The notes below the pieces were generated by a model. The model was not told the origin of the DNA and did no database searches. It saw only the letters and a program-made list of their open reading frames with translations. A program made the position numbers and the translations under genes. This document shows, one piece after another, positions 1 to 13,000 of a DNA stretch of 64,000 bases. Source of the stretch: Eudorina sp. 2006-703-Eu-15 (lineage: Eukaryota; Chlorophyta; Chlorophyceae; Chlamydomonadales; Volvocaceae); the NCBI GenBank assembly GCA_003117195.1, contig BDSI01000004.1:2284421-2348420 (forward strand), in the 5' to 3' direction. Within the stretch, counting starts at the first letter, position 1. Each line of letters opens with the position of its first letter.

Positions 1-159
1 GGTCTGGGCCAATGGGGTCACTCATGGGGCCGCGGTGGGCTCCCATCACGTCTGCACTCAGCCGGGTCATCTTCTCCTTCCCCGCCCGCCCGCCCGCCCC
101 CCCGGCCCCCCGGGGCCCTCTCCTCCCTCCTTCCTCCCTCCCCCCCTTCCCCCCTCCAC

Positions 160-1850
160 CTTCCGGTACCGAGCCACCAGAGCGCCAGTGGCGTCCACCA
201 CCACGTGCGTGTTGTAACTGCCGTATAAACAGGGGCACAGCGGCACACGCCGCCGGTCCGGTAACCGGTTGATGGTTTGCCCCGGGGGGGGAGGTCGGAC
301 ATCGGGAGGGCGGGTTTGAGGGCTCGAGGTGAGGAGGATAGTGCTCGGGCGGCAGCGCACAGGATGCCCCTCCCTCCCTGGAGCCGCACCGCGGGCCCCC
401 CCGGACAGCACTCTGCACCCCCCGCCGGCCCCGCCCGGCCCCGCCCCCGGCCCCCCCGACCACCTACATGTGTTGCGGATCAGGGCCGACCTCCTGGAAC
501 CCGCCCAGCGACAGCCAGATCCCCAGCGACCTGTGAGGGAAGAAAGGAAGGAAGGCAGCAATTCAAGGCAGCGAGACCAGCGCATCTTCCCCCCTGTTGT
601 CCCTTTGTCCCCATAGGGAACGGGAACCATGTCCCCGGGGCCGTCTCGTTGGAAATGAAAGGCTACCTACCGTGGTTCGCCCACCTGGACTATGCTAAAA
701 TTCAGCGTCGCACGCGGCCATTGCTCCAGAGACCTGGCCCCAAGTGGCCCATCCAGTGGCCCCCAGTGGCCCCCAGATGCCCACCTGGCTAGCTCACGGT
801 ACTGCCCCATCAGCGGCCCATCCAGCGGCTGTCCGGCTGCCACGGACTGGCGTGGTCTCGGAGGAGGGAGGGAGGAGGGAGGGAGGAGGGAGGGCCCGTG
901 GGGTTGGGGTTGGGGGTCGATGCGTGTGGAAGCGGAGGCGCGCGAGGTTGCATCAATACCCGCAGACGCAGCAAGCGCAGCCACGGCCTGTGGTGCGTTG
1001 AGCCACAAGCAGGGGGAGGTCACATGTCTGACGCCCCGGACATCGCCCCTTCAGCTGGACCCTGAGACCCTGGTGCCGCACTGCAACACGGGGCTCCCCC
1101 CCTGCATGGGTTGCTGGGCCCCGGGGTCCAGGGACGCCGGTCTGGCGCCGGCACGAGCCCCATCGAGCAGCCCCGCGATGGTGTGGTTCCGGAGCGCACC
1201 CCTTGGGGGCCTTACCTCCGCCTGGGACTCCCCGATGAAGGAGAAGCACTCGGGCAGGAACAGCATGCGGCACCCCGCCTCCGAGGCTTCCTGTCGCACA
1301 GCGGACGTCGACAGGGGGAGGAGTCGGCAACCCACGGGCCCGTATAAGGCCGCGCGCCGCGTTCGCACCCCTCGAGGCCAACCGGGGGGCACTGGCCAGC
1401 GGTCCACACATCGCACGCCATGGTCCCAAGCTCACCTCCTCGTGCGAATGTACGGCACAGCACGCGACCCCTTCACCTCCCCTGATCATCCAGCCCCCCG
1501 CCCCTGTTGGTCATTCAAGACAGCGAAGGAGAAGGCCCCGCACTACGATAGGCCAGGTCGTAAGTCATAAGGCCTCCCTCGCCTGCCTCCCACCCGACCG
1601 TACGGTACGTGGGGCATCGCACCTGGGCCAGTCGGGTGCACGTCCTCAGGTTGGCGGCCTGGTCTCCGGTGGCCGTCATCTGGGCCACCGCGATACGGAC
1701 CGGGCCCGATGTGGCCTCCGCCGGGGGCGCAGTGGCTGCCGGCGCCGGCTCCTGATGAGAGGTGCGATGCGAGCAGCGGCAGCGGCACCACCTCAAGGTT
1801 CCATGTGGATGTGATGTGAACTTGTGAAGTGATGTGATTCTACACATCAT
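160..1850 (-). CDS. NIT1-type nitrilase (carbon-nitrogen hydrolase), 3' end outside window
   Basis: Five exons read right to left: 1623-1850, 1216-1290, 785-846, 468-530 and 160-217. All borders are GT-AG and the phases join without conflict. The family hydrolyses amides or nitriles with a Glu-Lys-Cys triad; the NIT1 branch removes deaminated glutathione. Visible blocks are IAVAQMTATGDQ (family N-terminus), MLFLPECFSF (catalytic Glu in LPE), QPLDGPLMGQYRELAR, IWLSLGGFQEVGPDPQH, then IYNTHVVVDATG and ARYRK with the catalytic Lys at the last exon end. The catalytic Cys exon must lie left of position 1, so the gene is truncated by the window. The start at 1850 (or the adjacent ATG at 1847) is a choice: in-frame ATGs also occur at 1928 and 1982. 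The roughly 45 residues before the domain are rich in Ser, His and Arg and could be an organelle-targeting leader. Confidence 0.9.
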
Positions 1851-3190
1851 GGTGTGGCGAGCAACGTTAGTGGCGCCACGGGAGTGAGCGTGCTCGACGA
1901 TGGATTGCGCAGAAATCCGTTGCACCATGCGGCGCCCGCAGGCGCCCGCATCTGGGGCAGGGCATGACGACGTCGCGTACAATATGGCCCACCTGTTGTT
2001 GCATGGTGGGGCCCTGGGGAAGCGCAGATCCGAGTCCGGGGACTGAGGAGGTGGTGCTGTGCAGCGCGCGGTGGGCGATGCCTGGGTCCAGTCGAGACGG
2101 GCTGGGGGTGGCGCCGGGTTGTGGACGCCTGCCTAGGCAGTCGATGGTGCCGAGGGGACTGACGACGTGATGACCTTGATGGCTCAGGTGACGAAGCTGG
2201 TTGGCGACGGACCTCAAGGTCCCCACACGAGTCGACGCGGACAACAAAGCACGCATCAGAAGGCCGAGCGGTTGTACGTTATAACCCTTTCAGCGGTGCT
2301 GGGGAGGCCCAATGCAAAATCTATAATGTAAATTCAAAAATATCTTCACCAAACCCTGCAACATTCCGGGTGCTTTCGACTTGCCACATGATCGCCTGAC
2401 CGTTGGCTTCGTACGACACCAATGATGACCCAGACGACGTGCCCAGACAGAGCGCGACCCTGTTTGACTGTTGTATTATGAGGTTTGATACGTGGCAAAT
2501 GCACCGGCGCTTATATTGAATTAACGGTGAACGAGCAAGCTTGCGAAAGTGCGGTCATGTCGGCACTTATATTTTCCAGGCTTTCACCTCGATCATGGTT
2601 ACAACTAGGCAGCGCTTCGCATCTCGGACAGATTGGAGAGGTGTTGATTCACAGTGTCGATGGGCCCAAGGCGCCGCTGAACACTGATGTGTCCACATCG
2701 GAGCGCCACAGCAGCGCATTAATTGACAAATCGCGAATGGACCCTCGGAGGGGTAACGCAATAGCCGCTCAGCCAAGCGCTGGACCGTCGCTGGAGCCGA
2801 CCATCTGCCTGTGGGACTCGCGCGTGGTCTCCTTCAGTGTCCCACAACTGCTGTCGGACTCGCAGCAACGTCAGGTCTCATATCCTTGGCGCGACCAGGT
2901 GATCGTGCCGTGGCTAGTTCCCGCTACGGCACCAGCAACAGGCAACGCCGGGAGACACCAGCCCCAACCATTCCCAGGTGGGATCTGCCAAGCAACGTTT
3001 GCGCCGGGGGTACAGCGCCTGCTTTTTTAATGGCAGGCTAATGGGGCCAGAAGGGGCGAAAGGCTATGGATGGGGAGGGGCCAGAGGAAGGGGCCCGCGG
3101 ATGGTCAGGAGCGGAGACTCAGCCGGCAGGCCTGGTCAGGAATCACCGCGTCGCGGAAAGGCTATGTGAACCCACACGTTCACAGGGGTT
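1851..3190. other. Divergent intergenic region (nitrilase / bL34m)
   Basis: About 1.3 kb between two divergent genes. GC content drops around 2270-2560. An open frame at 2485-3030 (+) has no recognisable domain or algal-type codon bias. I see no RNA gene or repeat here. The 5' UTRs and promoters of both neighbours presumably lie in this stretch. Confidence 0.5.
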
Positions 3191-3842
3191 ATGTCCGCTG
3201 ATCTGCCCCGAGTTGGCCCCTTAAGGGTACTGAACCCAAGGCTCCCGCGTGTTGCTTCCCGTCCGCACTCGGCAGAAGGGCGGTCCGTCCCGCTGGAGGG
3301 GGTGGGCGAGCCGCCGCGCTGCCCGGCTGGCCCCAGCGGCACCCCCGCGGCGCCCTTGGAGACCCCCCTGCAATGCAGCCGGGGGAACACTTACCAGCCC
3401 AGTCGGCGGAAGCGGGTCAACAAGCACGGCCTGGAGAAGAGGTAAGGGGGTGACTTTTGCGCACGGAGGACGGAGAATGGGGATGTGCGGCCGAAACTTG
3501 GGGCATTGCAACGGGTAGCATCCTCCTCCCAGGCCAAGCCGACTCTTGGCCCGGCGTTGATGGGCCAATATACAGCTGCGGCGCGGTCTGCATCGATCAG
3601 ATCATCGGCAGCGATGGCCTGGAGGGGTCATCTAGGGTTCGTGTCCCTGCTACTGAACGTATGCGTCGCGCGGTGCGCCCTGTGCGCCTTCTGAGTTCGA
3701 GTCGACCCTTCCTGTCAACCCTTCCTTTCGGCCCTCCCTGTCGATCCTGCACCGCAGGCTGAGCACCCCCCAGGGCCGCGAGGTCCTGCTGCGGCGACTG
3801 CGCAAGGGGCGCTGGCGGGTCACTGTGGACTCCTTCAGATGA
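3191..3842 (+). CDS. MRPL34: Mitochondrial large-subunit ribosomal protein bL34m
   Basis: Two exons, 3191-3441 and 3758-3842, join in phase (AG|G, Arg) to give 111 residues. The protein is a small basic component of the mitochondrial large ribosomal subunit that binds 23S-type rRNA. The core is diagnostic: GNTYQPSRRKRVNKHGLEKR at the end of exon 1, then LSTPQGREVLLRRLRKGRWR in exon 2. The GN-YQPS opening and STP-G-----RR--KGR ending match mitochondrial rather than plastid L34. The approximately 64 residues before the core are rich in Arg, Pro and Ser, with few acidic residues, as expected for a presequence. ATG 3191 is the only good start and keeps the frame open into the domain. It is divergent from the nitrilase and convergent with the next minus-strand gene. 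A TGTAA, the usual green-algal polyadenylation signal, occurs at 4276 inside a tandem repeat. Confidence 0.92.
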
Positions 3843-4250
3843 GGGGGCCAGTGCCGCCGCCAGTGCAGCTGCTGCTGCGGTGCGGTGTGGCGCAGCTGCT
3901 GGTGGCTCCCATGCGGGTCGACGCAAGTACAGAGCGGTGATGATGTGTGAGCTCAGCTGGGGGGCCCCGGCTGCAGCCGCACCGCTCCGAGTCACCCCTC
4001 TGCTTATTTCTTGACTGGGGTGCGGCCGTGCATCGTTGTGTCGGTGTCGTGGGTCCCTGCGCTGCTGACGGGAGACCTTTGACGAGCCAGCGGCCGGTGC
4101 AGGGGGACCGTGACCGGCGTGCTGACGCGACAGGGGGTTCTTGCGGCGCATTTCGATGCCACGCCGTGTGCAGCTCATGAGCCATCTGAAGCTCTTGACG
4201 CATCGCGGTAAGTTCGGCGGTGGTGAAGCGGAGGTGGTGAAGAGCAGCTT

Positions 4251-4355
4251 GACAAAGGAGTGTCAGACAACGGAGTGTAAGACAGCGGAGTGTAAGACAG
4301 CGGAGTGAAAGACAGCGGAGTGTAAGACAACGGAGTGAAAGACAGCGGAGTGAAA
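4251..4355. repeat. 15-bp minisatellite, 7 copies
   Basis: Seven head-to-tail copies of a 15-bp unit close to gacagcggagtgtaa, with one or two substitutions each. Some copies contain TGTAA. It lies in the convergent 3' region between bL34m and the minus-strand hypothetical gene. Confidence 0.9.
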
Positions 4356-4752
4356 GATAACGTCGATCAAAAGGTGACACTGGGCTCCCAATGACCACCG
4401 GCTGCTGCACGGCCGGCTACGCGGCCTGCCGTGGTCGGGCAGCTCTGGCAGTGGAAGACCACCCGCCGGCCAGTACCAGTCAGCCGGGGGGCTTCCCGGC
4501 ACCCGTCTCTGTCGATCGCATGTGACTGGCCAACGACCACCAACGACCACGGCGGAAACCTCTGAAAGACTCTCTCTCTCTCTCTCTTTCCCCCCCTAGA
4601 GAGTATTCCGCATTTCCGCCCCCAGAAGACCCCGCCAGTTTCCGGGGGATTTGGACAGCCGCTGGCACAGGACACGCGTGCGGCTCCCGCCTCCCCTGCC
4701 GTCGCCCTCGCCCCCTTCCCGCCTCTCAGTGGGTGGGGGGCCCGGCTGTCCG

Positions 4753-7353
4753 TCAGCTGCGCCAGCGCGGCTGGGCGTCCAGCTCCAGCATGAGCCGCAG
4801 GTTGTCCAGGGCCTTATCGTCCTGCAGGCTCTGCTGCAGCAGTGGCAGCTGGGCAACGGCCGTGCGACCGATGTTGAGGCCCTGCGCAGCGGTTCCGCGG
4901 GGACAGGGACGCGGCGACAGGGTTGGGTGGGGCTCCGGGGAAGCGAAGCGCCAGCGGGCGCCCCCCCCACCGGCGGCCTCACGCCGCTACCCGACTGCCC
5001 GTTCCCGCCAAGCTCCCCCCGCCCCGGGCCGCCTCACCGCCTCGGGCCGCTCCTCCCTCAGCTGCACCAGCAGTGCGGCCACTCGGGGCAGATCCATGGA
5101 CAGCGTCAACTGCGCCTGAGGGAGGGAGGGGCAGGAAGAGGCGAGGGGGCCGTCGTTCGGGGAGGGAGGCTCAGGCGGCGGACGGGCGTGAGGGGGGTTT
5201 AGGGTTTGGGTCCGAAGATCCGAACCCTCACAAGCTGCAGCGCTTGCGGGCTGCCAGTACGGTACATTTGGGTGCAACACAGCTGGCGACCATGGGCGAC
5301 CCCCGGCGATCCCTCTTGCCCAGCCCTCCATCCATCCTGCTCGGAAGCGGAAGCAGCCCGCACCAACACCGTGCCTACCCCGCATGCCAGAGTCCGCAGT
5401 GATGCATTCCTCCCTCCCACACTGCCATACACCTCCGGGCAGTTCTCTGCTGTTCTTTCTCACCTTCATGAACTGGAACAATCGACACCTGTGGTTCCTG
5501 GTCAGGGCCTGCAGCTCTTGTACCGACTGCGTGATATCCTCGACCGTTAGCTCATTGCTGCCGCGCCTCCAGAACGTGTTGGGGAGGTTCGTCAGTACCT
5601 CGCTCAGCGCGTACATGCTGCGGTCGTAGTACAGCGTGACGTCTGCCGGCGGGTCCGTGAGCGGGCAGGCAGGCGGGCAGGCAGGCAGGCGGGCAGACAG
5701 GCGGGGGCCGGAAGTGCGCGGCGAGATCGGAGGTGTGTGCGGCTACCGTATGTGTTACCCTGGGGTTTAGGGAAAGCAGCCGTGCGCGAGATGCCGGGGA
5801 GCGGACCTGAGCCCGGTGGGAAGTGTCCCAGTAGTGAGCACCGGTTGCGGTTGCTCGTCAGGGAGCGCCAGTGGGAGCGGGAATCGCGGCCCATGGGGCA
5901 CCCATCCTTGCACTCGACAGCATTCAACAGCTGTCAGTGTCCGTGTCGCGCAAGTGCGGGGTGCCGCCCGCACAGATCGCGCTGCGCAATCCTGTCAGGG
6001 TGCGGGGCGATGCTATCGGACTCCTCTGGAAGGGAGGGGGCCAGGGTCGTGAGGGCCGGCGGTGGTGGCGGCGGCCCCGGCCCAGGGTGTCACCCATGTA
6101 CGGTACGTCTAGTCAGTATGACCCCGGCGCCTCACATACGGAATGTCAACGCTGCGCCTCGGGTCAGTGTTCTGCCGACCGACAACCCCGACCCCAGGCT
6201 TGGACCCGCGGCACTCAGAAACGACAAGAGGTGACCGACATCAGCAGGGTGAAGCCTGCGGTCATGACTGCCAGCCCACCCAGGCAAAACCAAGGGTGCC
6301 ACCCACCCCGCGAGCACTCGGCTAAGGCGGCCTTCAACCGCTGCAGGTCAGCGGCGGCCTGCTGCAGCGTCGTGTACGTGACCCGCTCCGCCTTGGGCTT
6401 TAACGCCCACTGCATGGCCGTTCCGGGGCCCCCGGCCATGTAGGGTGTGTCGCCGGAGACCCGACACGTTATGCGGGTGAGCTCCTGCGAGCACCGGCGG
6501 TCGGCAGTCCAGGGGGTGCCAGGCGATCAGCCGCGGGGCCTTGGAAACTTGCTGTGCGTGGTCCAGCTGTACCCCTGTTGCTGCTGCTGCTGCTGAATCG
6601 TAACCAAGTTGTGGCGCGGGCTGGAAGGCGCGGCATCGCAGCAACGCCGCCGCCTGAGGTCGTGAGGCGTCCTTAGCTCCGTACACCTCGGAGGGTAGTC
6701 CAACTAATAAACCGCCCACATGCTGCATCCGGTCCCATCGCCCCAATCCGGCTCCATCGCACGATACCAATGACCGGCAGTTGGGCCTGAGGCCGCCCTG
6801 TTGTTTGGGAACCAGTGCGCGGCCCGCGTGACCCGCCGGCTCTGCACTGCTCGGCACAGGCGTCAGTCGGATCCCGTTGCAGCGCCTACGACCGCTGAGG
6901 CGCCGGCCGCACCTGCTGCACCCCCACTTGCGCGATCCAGCTGGGCAGCAGGTCGGGCAGCAGGGTGTACAGCCCCTCGAGAGCAGTCCGAAGCTCGACC
7001 CGCGTTGCTGGGTCCCTGTAGCCACACGCCTGAGCCGGAGGAGGAGCGGGGTCGGGTGGGCGTGTTGCTAGCGGAGAGGTGAGTCCCATCTCTTCAGGTT
7101 CCCTCAGGCCCCGGATGGATGACCAGCACGCCCAGCTCGCCTGCAAGCCCTGCACCATCCCCTCCTGAAAGTACCGTGTTAGAGCTTGGCTGCCGGGCAC
7201 TGCACACCTCCATTGCCTCGTCCCATGCGGCTGCCTCGTCCCATCCGGCTGCCTCGTCCCAGCCTGCATCGGACCCGGGCGCCGCGGCCGCCTGAGATGA
7301 TGTTCGTGGTGTTGGCCATTTCGGGCCCAGCGGTCCCGGACGGGTCGGCTCAT
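4753..7353 (-). CDS. Hypothetical all-helical protein, about 254 aa
   Basis: I do not recognise the family. Five exons are well supported by GT-AG borders and matching phases: 6913-7015, 6307-6409, 5464-5642, 5038-5109 and 4753-4881, ending in TGA. A first exon at 7175-7353 is tentative: its donor phase (CG|G, Arg) fits, but its Arg/Gln-rich sequence with three copies of an 18-bp unit is not convincing, and another frame or donor could be used. The core is amphipathic and predicted helical: VELRTALEGLYTLLPDLLPS, LQQAAADLQRLKAALAECSR, LTVEDITQSVQELQALTRNH and AVAQLPLLQQSLQDDKALDN. It has no transmembrane segment in the spliced frame and no metal-binding motif. It could be a subunit of a larger assembly (an augmin-, tether- or Mediator-like helical bundle), but that is a guess from composition. 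Its 5' end faces the tyrosinase fusion gene. Confidence 0.6.
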
Positions 7354-7800
7354 TGGCGCTGGCGATGCAGCTTCTTCTTATTCGTGCCACTAAGTGCGCT
7401 AATGATGGCGGCGACGGTGCTATCGGAAGGCGACTAGCTGTAATACGACGACGGCGGAGCTCGTCACGGGGCCATGCCCGGACTTTGCGATGCAGAGTAG
7501 TAATCATGTGTAGTTAAAATCTCAATTGTTGTGCTTTGCAATTGTGCCAACGGCGTTCGCCAGCCCTTTTTGAGCAAGTTCGGTCAATGCATGGCTGATA
7601 ACTGCATGTCGAATGTTGAAAATATATCCAAAAAATAGGGATGAATGTGCAGCTGCTAACTTTACATGAATGCACCGCCACCGGAGGTGGGCTACTAACG
7701 GCCCAAGGTACGGCATGTCGTGAACGGGCCATTCACAGACAAGCCGGTTTTTATGCCAGAAACTTTATTACGACAATAATACGATGTTCATCTGTTATCA

Positions 7801-7809
7801 CATATAAGG
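7801..7809 (+). promoter_or_regulatory. Possible TATA element upstream of the tyrosinase fusion
   Basis: CATATAAGG lies 203 bp upstream of the ATG at 8012, in an AT-richer intergenic stretch (7354-8011). Nothing else in that stretch looks like a gene. The assignment rests on motif and position only. Confidence 0.3.
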
Positions 7810-8011
7810 TTTATGCCCAGTGTGCCCTTAGACGCATTCCGTCTTCCATGTTTACGACAGAAGCCTCGGCTAACCGGGTGGCAAGCAGGGCAAGACTGCA
7901 GAGGAATAAAGGTTTCAAAAGATATCCCGTGATCATATGACACGGGCAGACGCTAGTAATTTGTGTTGACTTTAATTGACCCTGATAGGGCATCGGCAGA
8001 AGTAGGCCAAC

Positions 8012-9980
8012 ATGTCGTCCTTGTTTGACCGCTTGAAGAAGCGTGTGCAGAGTGTAGCACTACCGAAGCCGAAGCCGCTCGGAGAGGTGCCCGCCGTTCC
8101 AGCATCGGAAGTGGTCACCCGGCGAGACATCCGTGACCTCTCGCCCGAAGAGCAAAAGCGCGTTGTTAATGCTATTGAGAAAATGATGGAGCGGGGCTGG
8201 GCGGCCTCTCCGAAGAACAACATCGGCGGTTATTCGGAGGACGCGTCCCCGTCCGAGTTCTTCCGGCTGGCACGTGAGTGCCTGGTATGCGTACCAAATA
8301 TTCCGTCGTGACAAATGCCTTGGGATTTGGTCGGATGTCCATTTGTAGCTCGCTGCGCGCAGGGTGGACAAGCGAGCGCCGCGTGCAAGCCACCCCGTAC
8401 ATACCTCTCACGGACTTGAACTTTCTGATGGCATTACCGTATCATGCTGCTTAGGATCTCTGCCTCTTGCTTCCGTTGTTACCTTCGCTGGGCAAGTGCA
8501 TCCTACCCGGCCAGGCTCACGGAAAGACCGCCCCTGCTCCGCCCTTGGGCTCCTGGCCCCACGAGAGGGTCAAAAGGACAGACAAACACCCGCACGCAAA
8601 GGCCAGGACGCCGCCGAGACGTCAAACTCGAGACAAGACGGATCCTCCCCCAGTCACCCATAGCGGTCACTGACAAATGTCGTTTACCGATACCTACCTC
8701 TGGTTGTGTCCGCCCTGAAGAAGGTCTGGAGGCTTAATGTCTAAATGGTGACTAATGCGATCATTATCGTATTAGTGCGGCGATGTGGATTGCACACAGC
8801 CGCCCCCACCAGCCGTGATGGGATGCATTAAGGAAAGCACACCGCCTGCCCCTGCCTGCGTCTCCTGCTCCCCAACGGTACCCGCCTCCCCGCCCCAGGA
8901 TATCACGGCTGGGACAAGTCCTACTGCGTCCATGGCCGGGAGACGTTCCCTGGATGGCACCGGGCGTACCTGCTGGACTTTGAGCGCACTTTGCAGGTAG
9001 CTAGGGGGCTGGGGCGGCGGGTGTGCGGGTGCGGGTATGGGGGGGAGCTGGGGCAGCGGCGTGGGGCACGCTCTGTCGAGGGGGGTCTGAGGAAAGTGTC
9101 GGGAAGCAGCGAGGACGGCCCGGCACACACACCCCGTCGCCGGTAGATGTAGCTAAGGCGCGCGCAGTCATGGAGTTCTGGCAGCGGGTGGCCAGTTTTG
9201 CAGAACTGGGCCGACCGCGACGGGGATGGGAGGGGGTGGGACCGGACCACCCAATCCTATCGGTGGTGGACGGCCGGATCCGCTGCGTGCAGCCAGTAGA
9301 CGTAGACTCTTGATGGATAGATAGCAGCGCGAGACGCTAGGGTGTAGGGATTGGGACAAGGGAAGCCCACTTCCGGGCACGATGGGGATCTAGGGTGCCC
9401 GAGGAGGGTCGGGACCGACCAGTGGGAGTTGGCAGCGGGACGTGTCGGCGAGGGCCGCTCGCGACGGGAAGGGGTGTACGACAGGGAAGCTTACGTGGTG
9501 ATGTGCTGCCTTGTGCAAACCATAGCCCCATCATGGAGCGCCCGACTGCATACCCGGACCCAGCAAGGCCTGACGTGTGCGGCGTCGCTCTGACTCAGCT
9601 GGGCGGGCAGGCCTGCCGAATGGTGCAACCTTAGCTAGTACGATTAGGTTGGGACGCGGGACCAGGCGAGTTTTACCGCACCGGGCAGGGGCGCGCCTCC
9701 GAATTGCTGAGGAACGCGCCCTGGGTGCTGCAAGGACTTGAGGAGGTTGAACAGCGGACTGCGAGGCGCAGACCGCCCGGGATGGGCTTCCGCCCAATCC
9801 CTTGAGGGGGCACAGCTGTCACCGATCCTCAGGGATCGGGCGCGCGCCCTTGGTTGAGAGCGAGGGGACAGAGGCCCCTTACGCCCCTCTCCCCCGAATA
9901 CGGGGGAGAGTGCTTCGGCGGTCTCCCGTATGGGGCGGGTTTGCGCCCCCGGCCAGCGTCGGCCCGGCAGATATGTAACG

Positions 9981-10012
<32 letters not shown>

Positions 10013-13000
10013 GGTGCTGCTTCGCTTGGTGCTCCCGTTTCTGCATTCAGGTCAGTATCTTTTTTTCCTTCTGCACGGGCTGGGACGGTTGTGCAGGGCA
10101 CTTGCTTGCTGTCGGCATTGCACGCGCTGTTGACGCATACGCCCTTGCTTTTGCTGCACCTTAGGATCAGTAGGTAGTTTAGTAGAGTTTCGTCTGCATT
10201 AGCCTACGACGTCATAGCCGCTGCTTCTGCTGGCGTCACGGCGCCCACCGGCGCTCGACAACGATACGGGGCGCTACCGCATCACGGACTACACCACCTT
10301 GGGACTACTTATGGTCGACATACTTCGCCCTGGCATATTGGTAACTCTGGTCTCGGTCTCAGTCGTCGGTTGCATTGCTGGACACAGTTCTGCTTATTCG
10401 CGGCTCAGCTTTTCTCCTTGCTAACACACACACACACACACACGCCGCCGCCGCCGCCGCCGCCTTGTGGCGAGGTGACCCATGGGTCCACGGACCGCCC
10501 CGCGCCCCCGGGGGCTTGCAGCGGGAGACCCTCCCCACCCGCCTCCCCCACCTTGGTGCCCGGGTGCCCTCCGCGGACGTCAATCTCGGCAGTGGTGGCG
10601 GCAGCGGGGCCAGCAGATCCATGAGGGGAGGCCACCCGGCTCTTGAAAATGACGGATGTTGAAAATTTCGCAAGGGAGCGGGGTGGGGACGTGGGGTTCG
10701 TGTGCCCGCTTCGGTCACTGATTAACCCTAGAGTGCGGCCCCCGGCTCGCCCCGTCAGGCGGCGGACCGAGCTCTGGGCGGGGACGGCCGCATCGCGCTG
10801 CCGTACTGGGGCTGGGATCGCGGCGTCGTCAACGGGCAGCTCTTCCCCGCCGTCATCCGCGAGCACTTCTCCAAACTGAAGCCGGGGCTCATCCCGGGGG
10901 ACCTCCAGGGCAAGTAAGTCGGGGGCCGGGCGGGAGATTTACCGTAGTACTGTCCGAGCCACGCATAGGAGCCGAGGGACCCGTGGGTCGACACCCCCCC
11001 AAGGGATGCGCCGTGTCTGACTTCGATCAGGGACTTGCTATTTCGGTCTTGCCGGAAAATGGACCGGTAGCCACCTTGGGGGGGGTGTTGAGCTGCGCGC
11101 CGCGTGTTTCTTATAGCTTCGGCCTCCTTGTCGTCCGCGTTGCCTCCATATTGGTCTTGGGGGCCCCTCCCCATGACCCCTGTTGCGGCCCCCTCCCCCA
11201 TGTGTATAAATGTGTCTACCAATTTCCTACGCCCCCTCCCCCATGACCCCCGTTGTGCCCCCCTCCCCCATGGCCCCTATTGCGCCCCCCTCCCGCAGCC
11301 AGCTGGGCCCCGACAAGGACTACCGGTTGGTGCCCAACGACCAGATCCTGGCCACTGGGCTGAAGAACATGAAGGTGGTGGGGGAAGGGAAGGTGGTCCA
11401 GGTCCTCTCACACACCCTCCCTCGCCTCCTGCCGTCTCCCTTTCTTCAGCACCTCGCGCCAGCGGCCTTCCCGCCTTACCTACCTCTCACCCTACCGGGC
11501 ATCTGGAAATGAGGCCCCGCCCCCTGTATCAATAAAGGCAGGGAGCGAAACCGCGAAAGAGCACCAAACCGATAACCGCCCCGCCCCCATGGGCCCCACC
11601 GCCCGCACCCCCGCAGGTCGCGGACCAGGTGCGGAGGGCGCTGTCTCAGTGGGAGCACCCGCGGGCCGCCTCCACCCACGCGGACAACGTGGACAGCGTG
11701 GAGACGCCGCACAACTCGCTGCACGTGCTGTGCGGGTGGCCCATGTCCAGCGTCTCCTTCGCCGCCTTCCACCCCATCTTCTTCCTGCACCACTGCAACG
11801 TGGACCGCCTGTACGAGGCGTACCTGCAGAAGGACATGGCCAACGCGGGCGACGGAGAGAACGCGCCGTGGGTGGGTGGGTGGGTTGCGGCGTGCGAGGG
11901 CCGAGGGGGTGTGGGGGTGTGTGGCAAGCTGACAATGACAGGGCATGTGGGGGATACAGCGAGGTAGGGATGTGGGGAGGGCGGAGGGGGAGATTGGCGG
12001 TGCGGGGCAGGCAGGTGGAGCAATGCATCTGGGGGGGGCCAGGGGGTCTTAAGCTGCCCGGGGCGCAGAAGGAGCTCCAGGGCGGCCCGGGGCTGAAAGA
12101 TGGGGCTGGATTTGCCAAACCTTTGATGCTGCCGAGCGAGGGCTGTCCGTCGCCTCCTGGCCCTCTCACCCCATGAGCCCCTGACCCTCTCGCCCCTAGA
12201 CCCTCTCACCGCCTCACCAACCCCTGACCTTCAGGTCGAGTTCGAGCCGTCCCTCTACACTCAGGAGCTGCGGCCCTTCCGCCACCCCGTCACCGGGGAA
12301 TGGTTCCTGCCCAAACACACGTTCAAGACCGCGGTGAGCGGCGGCAGCACAGAGGGTGACCTCACAGGCCGGATGGACGACTCTGGGGCTTGGAGGCAGT
12401 CCGGAGGGGGATGTGAGGCAGGCTTGTCTGGGGGTGTGTTAGGGTTTCCTGACACGGTCTCATCGTACACCCTCTCAGACCTCCAGCACGGCCTGGCGCT
12501 GAAGCAGTCTCAGTGTCTCACCCCGTGGGCGCGGGGCGGTCAGGGCCGCACCGCCTGGTCTTACCAGGCTGGATCCGGCTGCGGCTGCTGCAAGGCGCCC
12601 TTGTCCCTTATGTGCTAAGTATGTTGCCTCGAAGTGGTGCGACCAAGGGGTGGTACTCGAAATGGTGCGACCAAGGGGTGCGCCCACCGGCGGGGGTAGG
12701 AGTTATGGTGGAGCTATGGAGCGCAAGAACAGCCCGCGCGGAGGGCCTGGTAGCCCCTTCCCTTGTCCCTTATCTCGTTGGCCCAGCACCTTGGCGGAAC
12801 TTGGCAGTTGGCCAGCAAGAGGCGCACGGCCCACACCCCGGTGTCGTTTGTCCTTGCAGGCTATCGGCTACGTGTACGACAAGCTGCCCGCCATCCCGCC
12901 GCAGCAGATGCGTGAGCCGCCCACGCTGGCCCGCTTCGAGGACATCAACCCCGTCAGGTGAGGGAGGGAGGGAGGGAGGCGGGGGGCGAGGAGGGAGGAG

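Noticed and set aside
2485..3030. 181-residue plus-strand frame upstream of bL34m
   Set aside because: No domain, no algal codon bias, and it lies in the expected promoter region.
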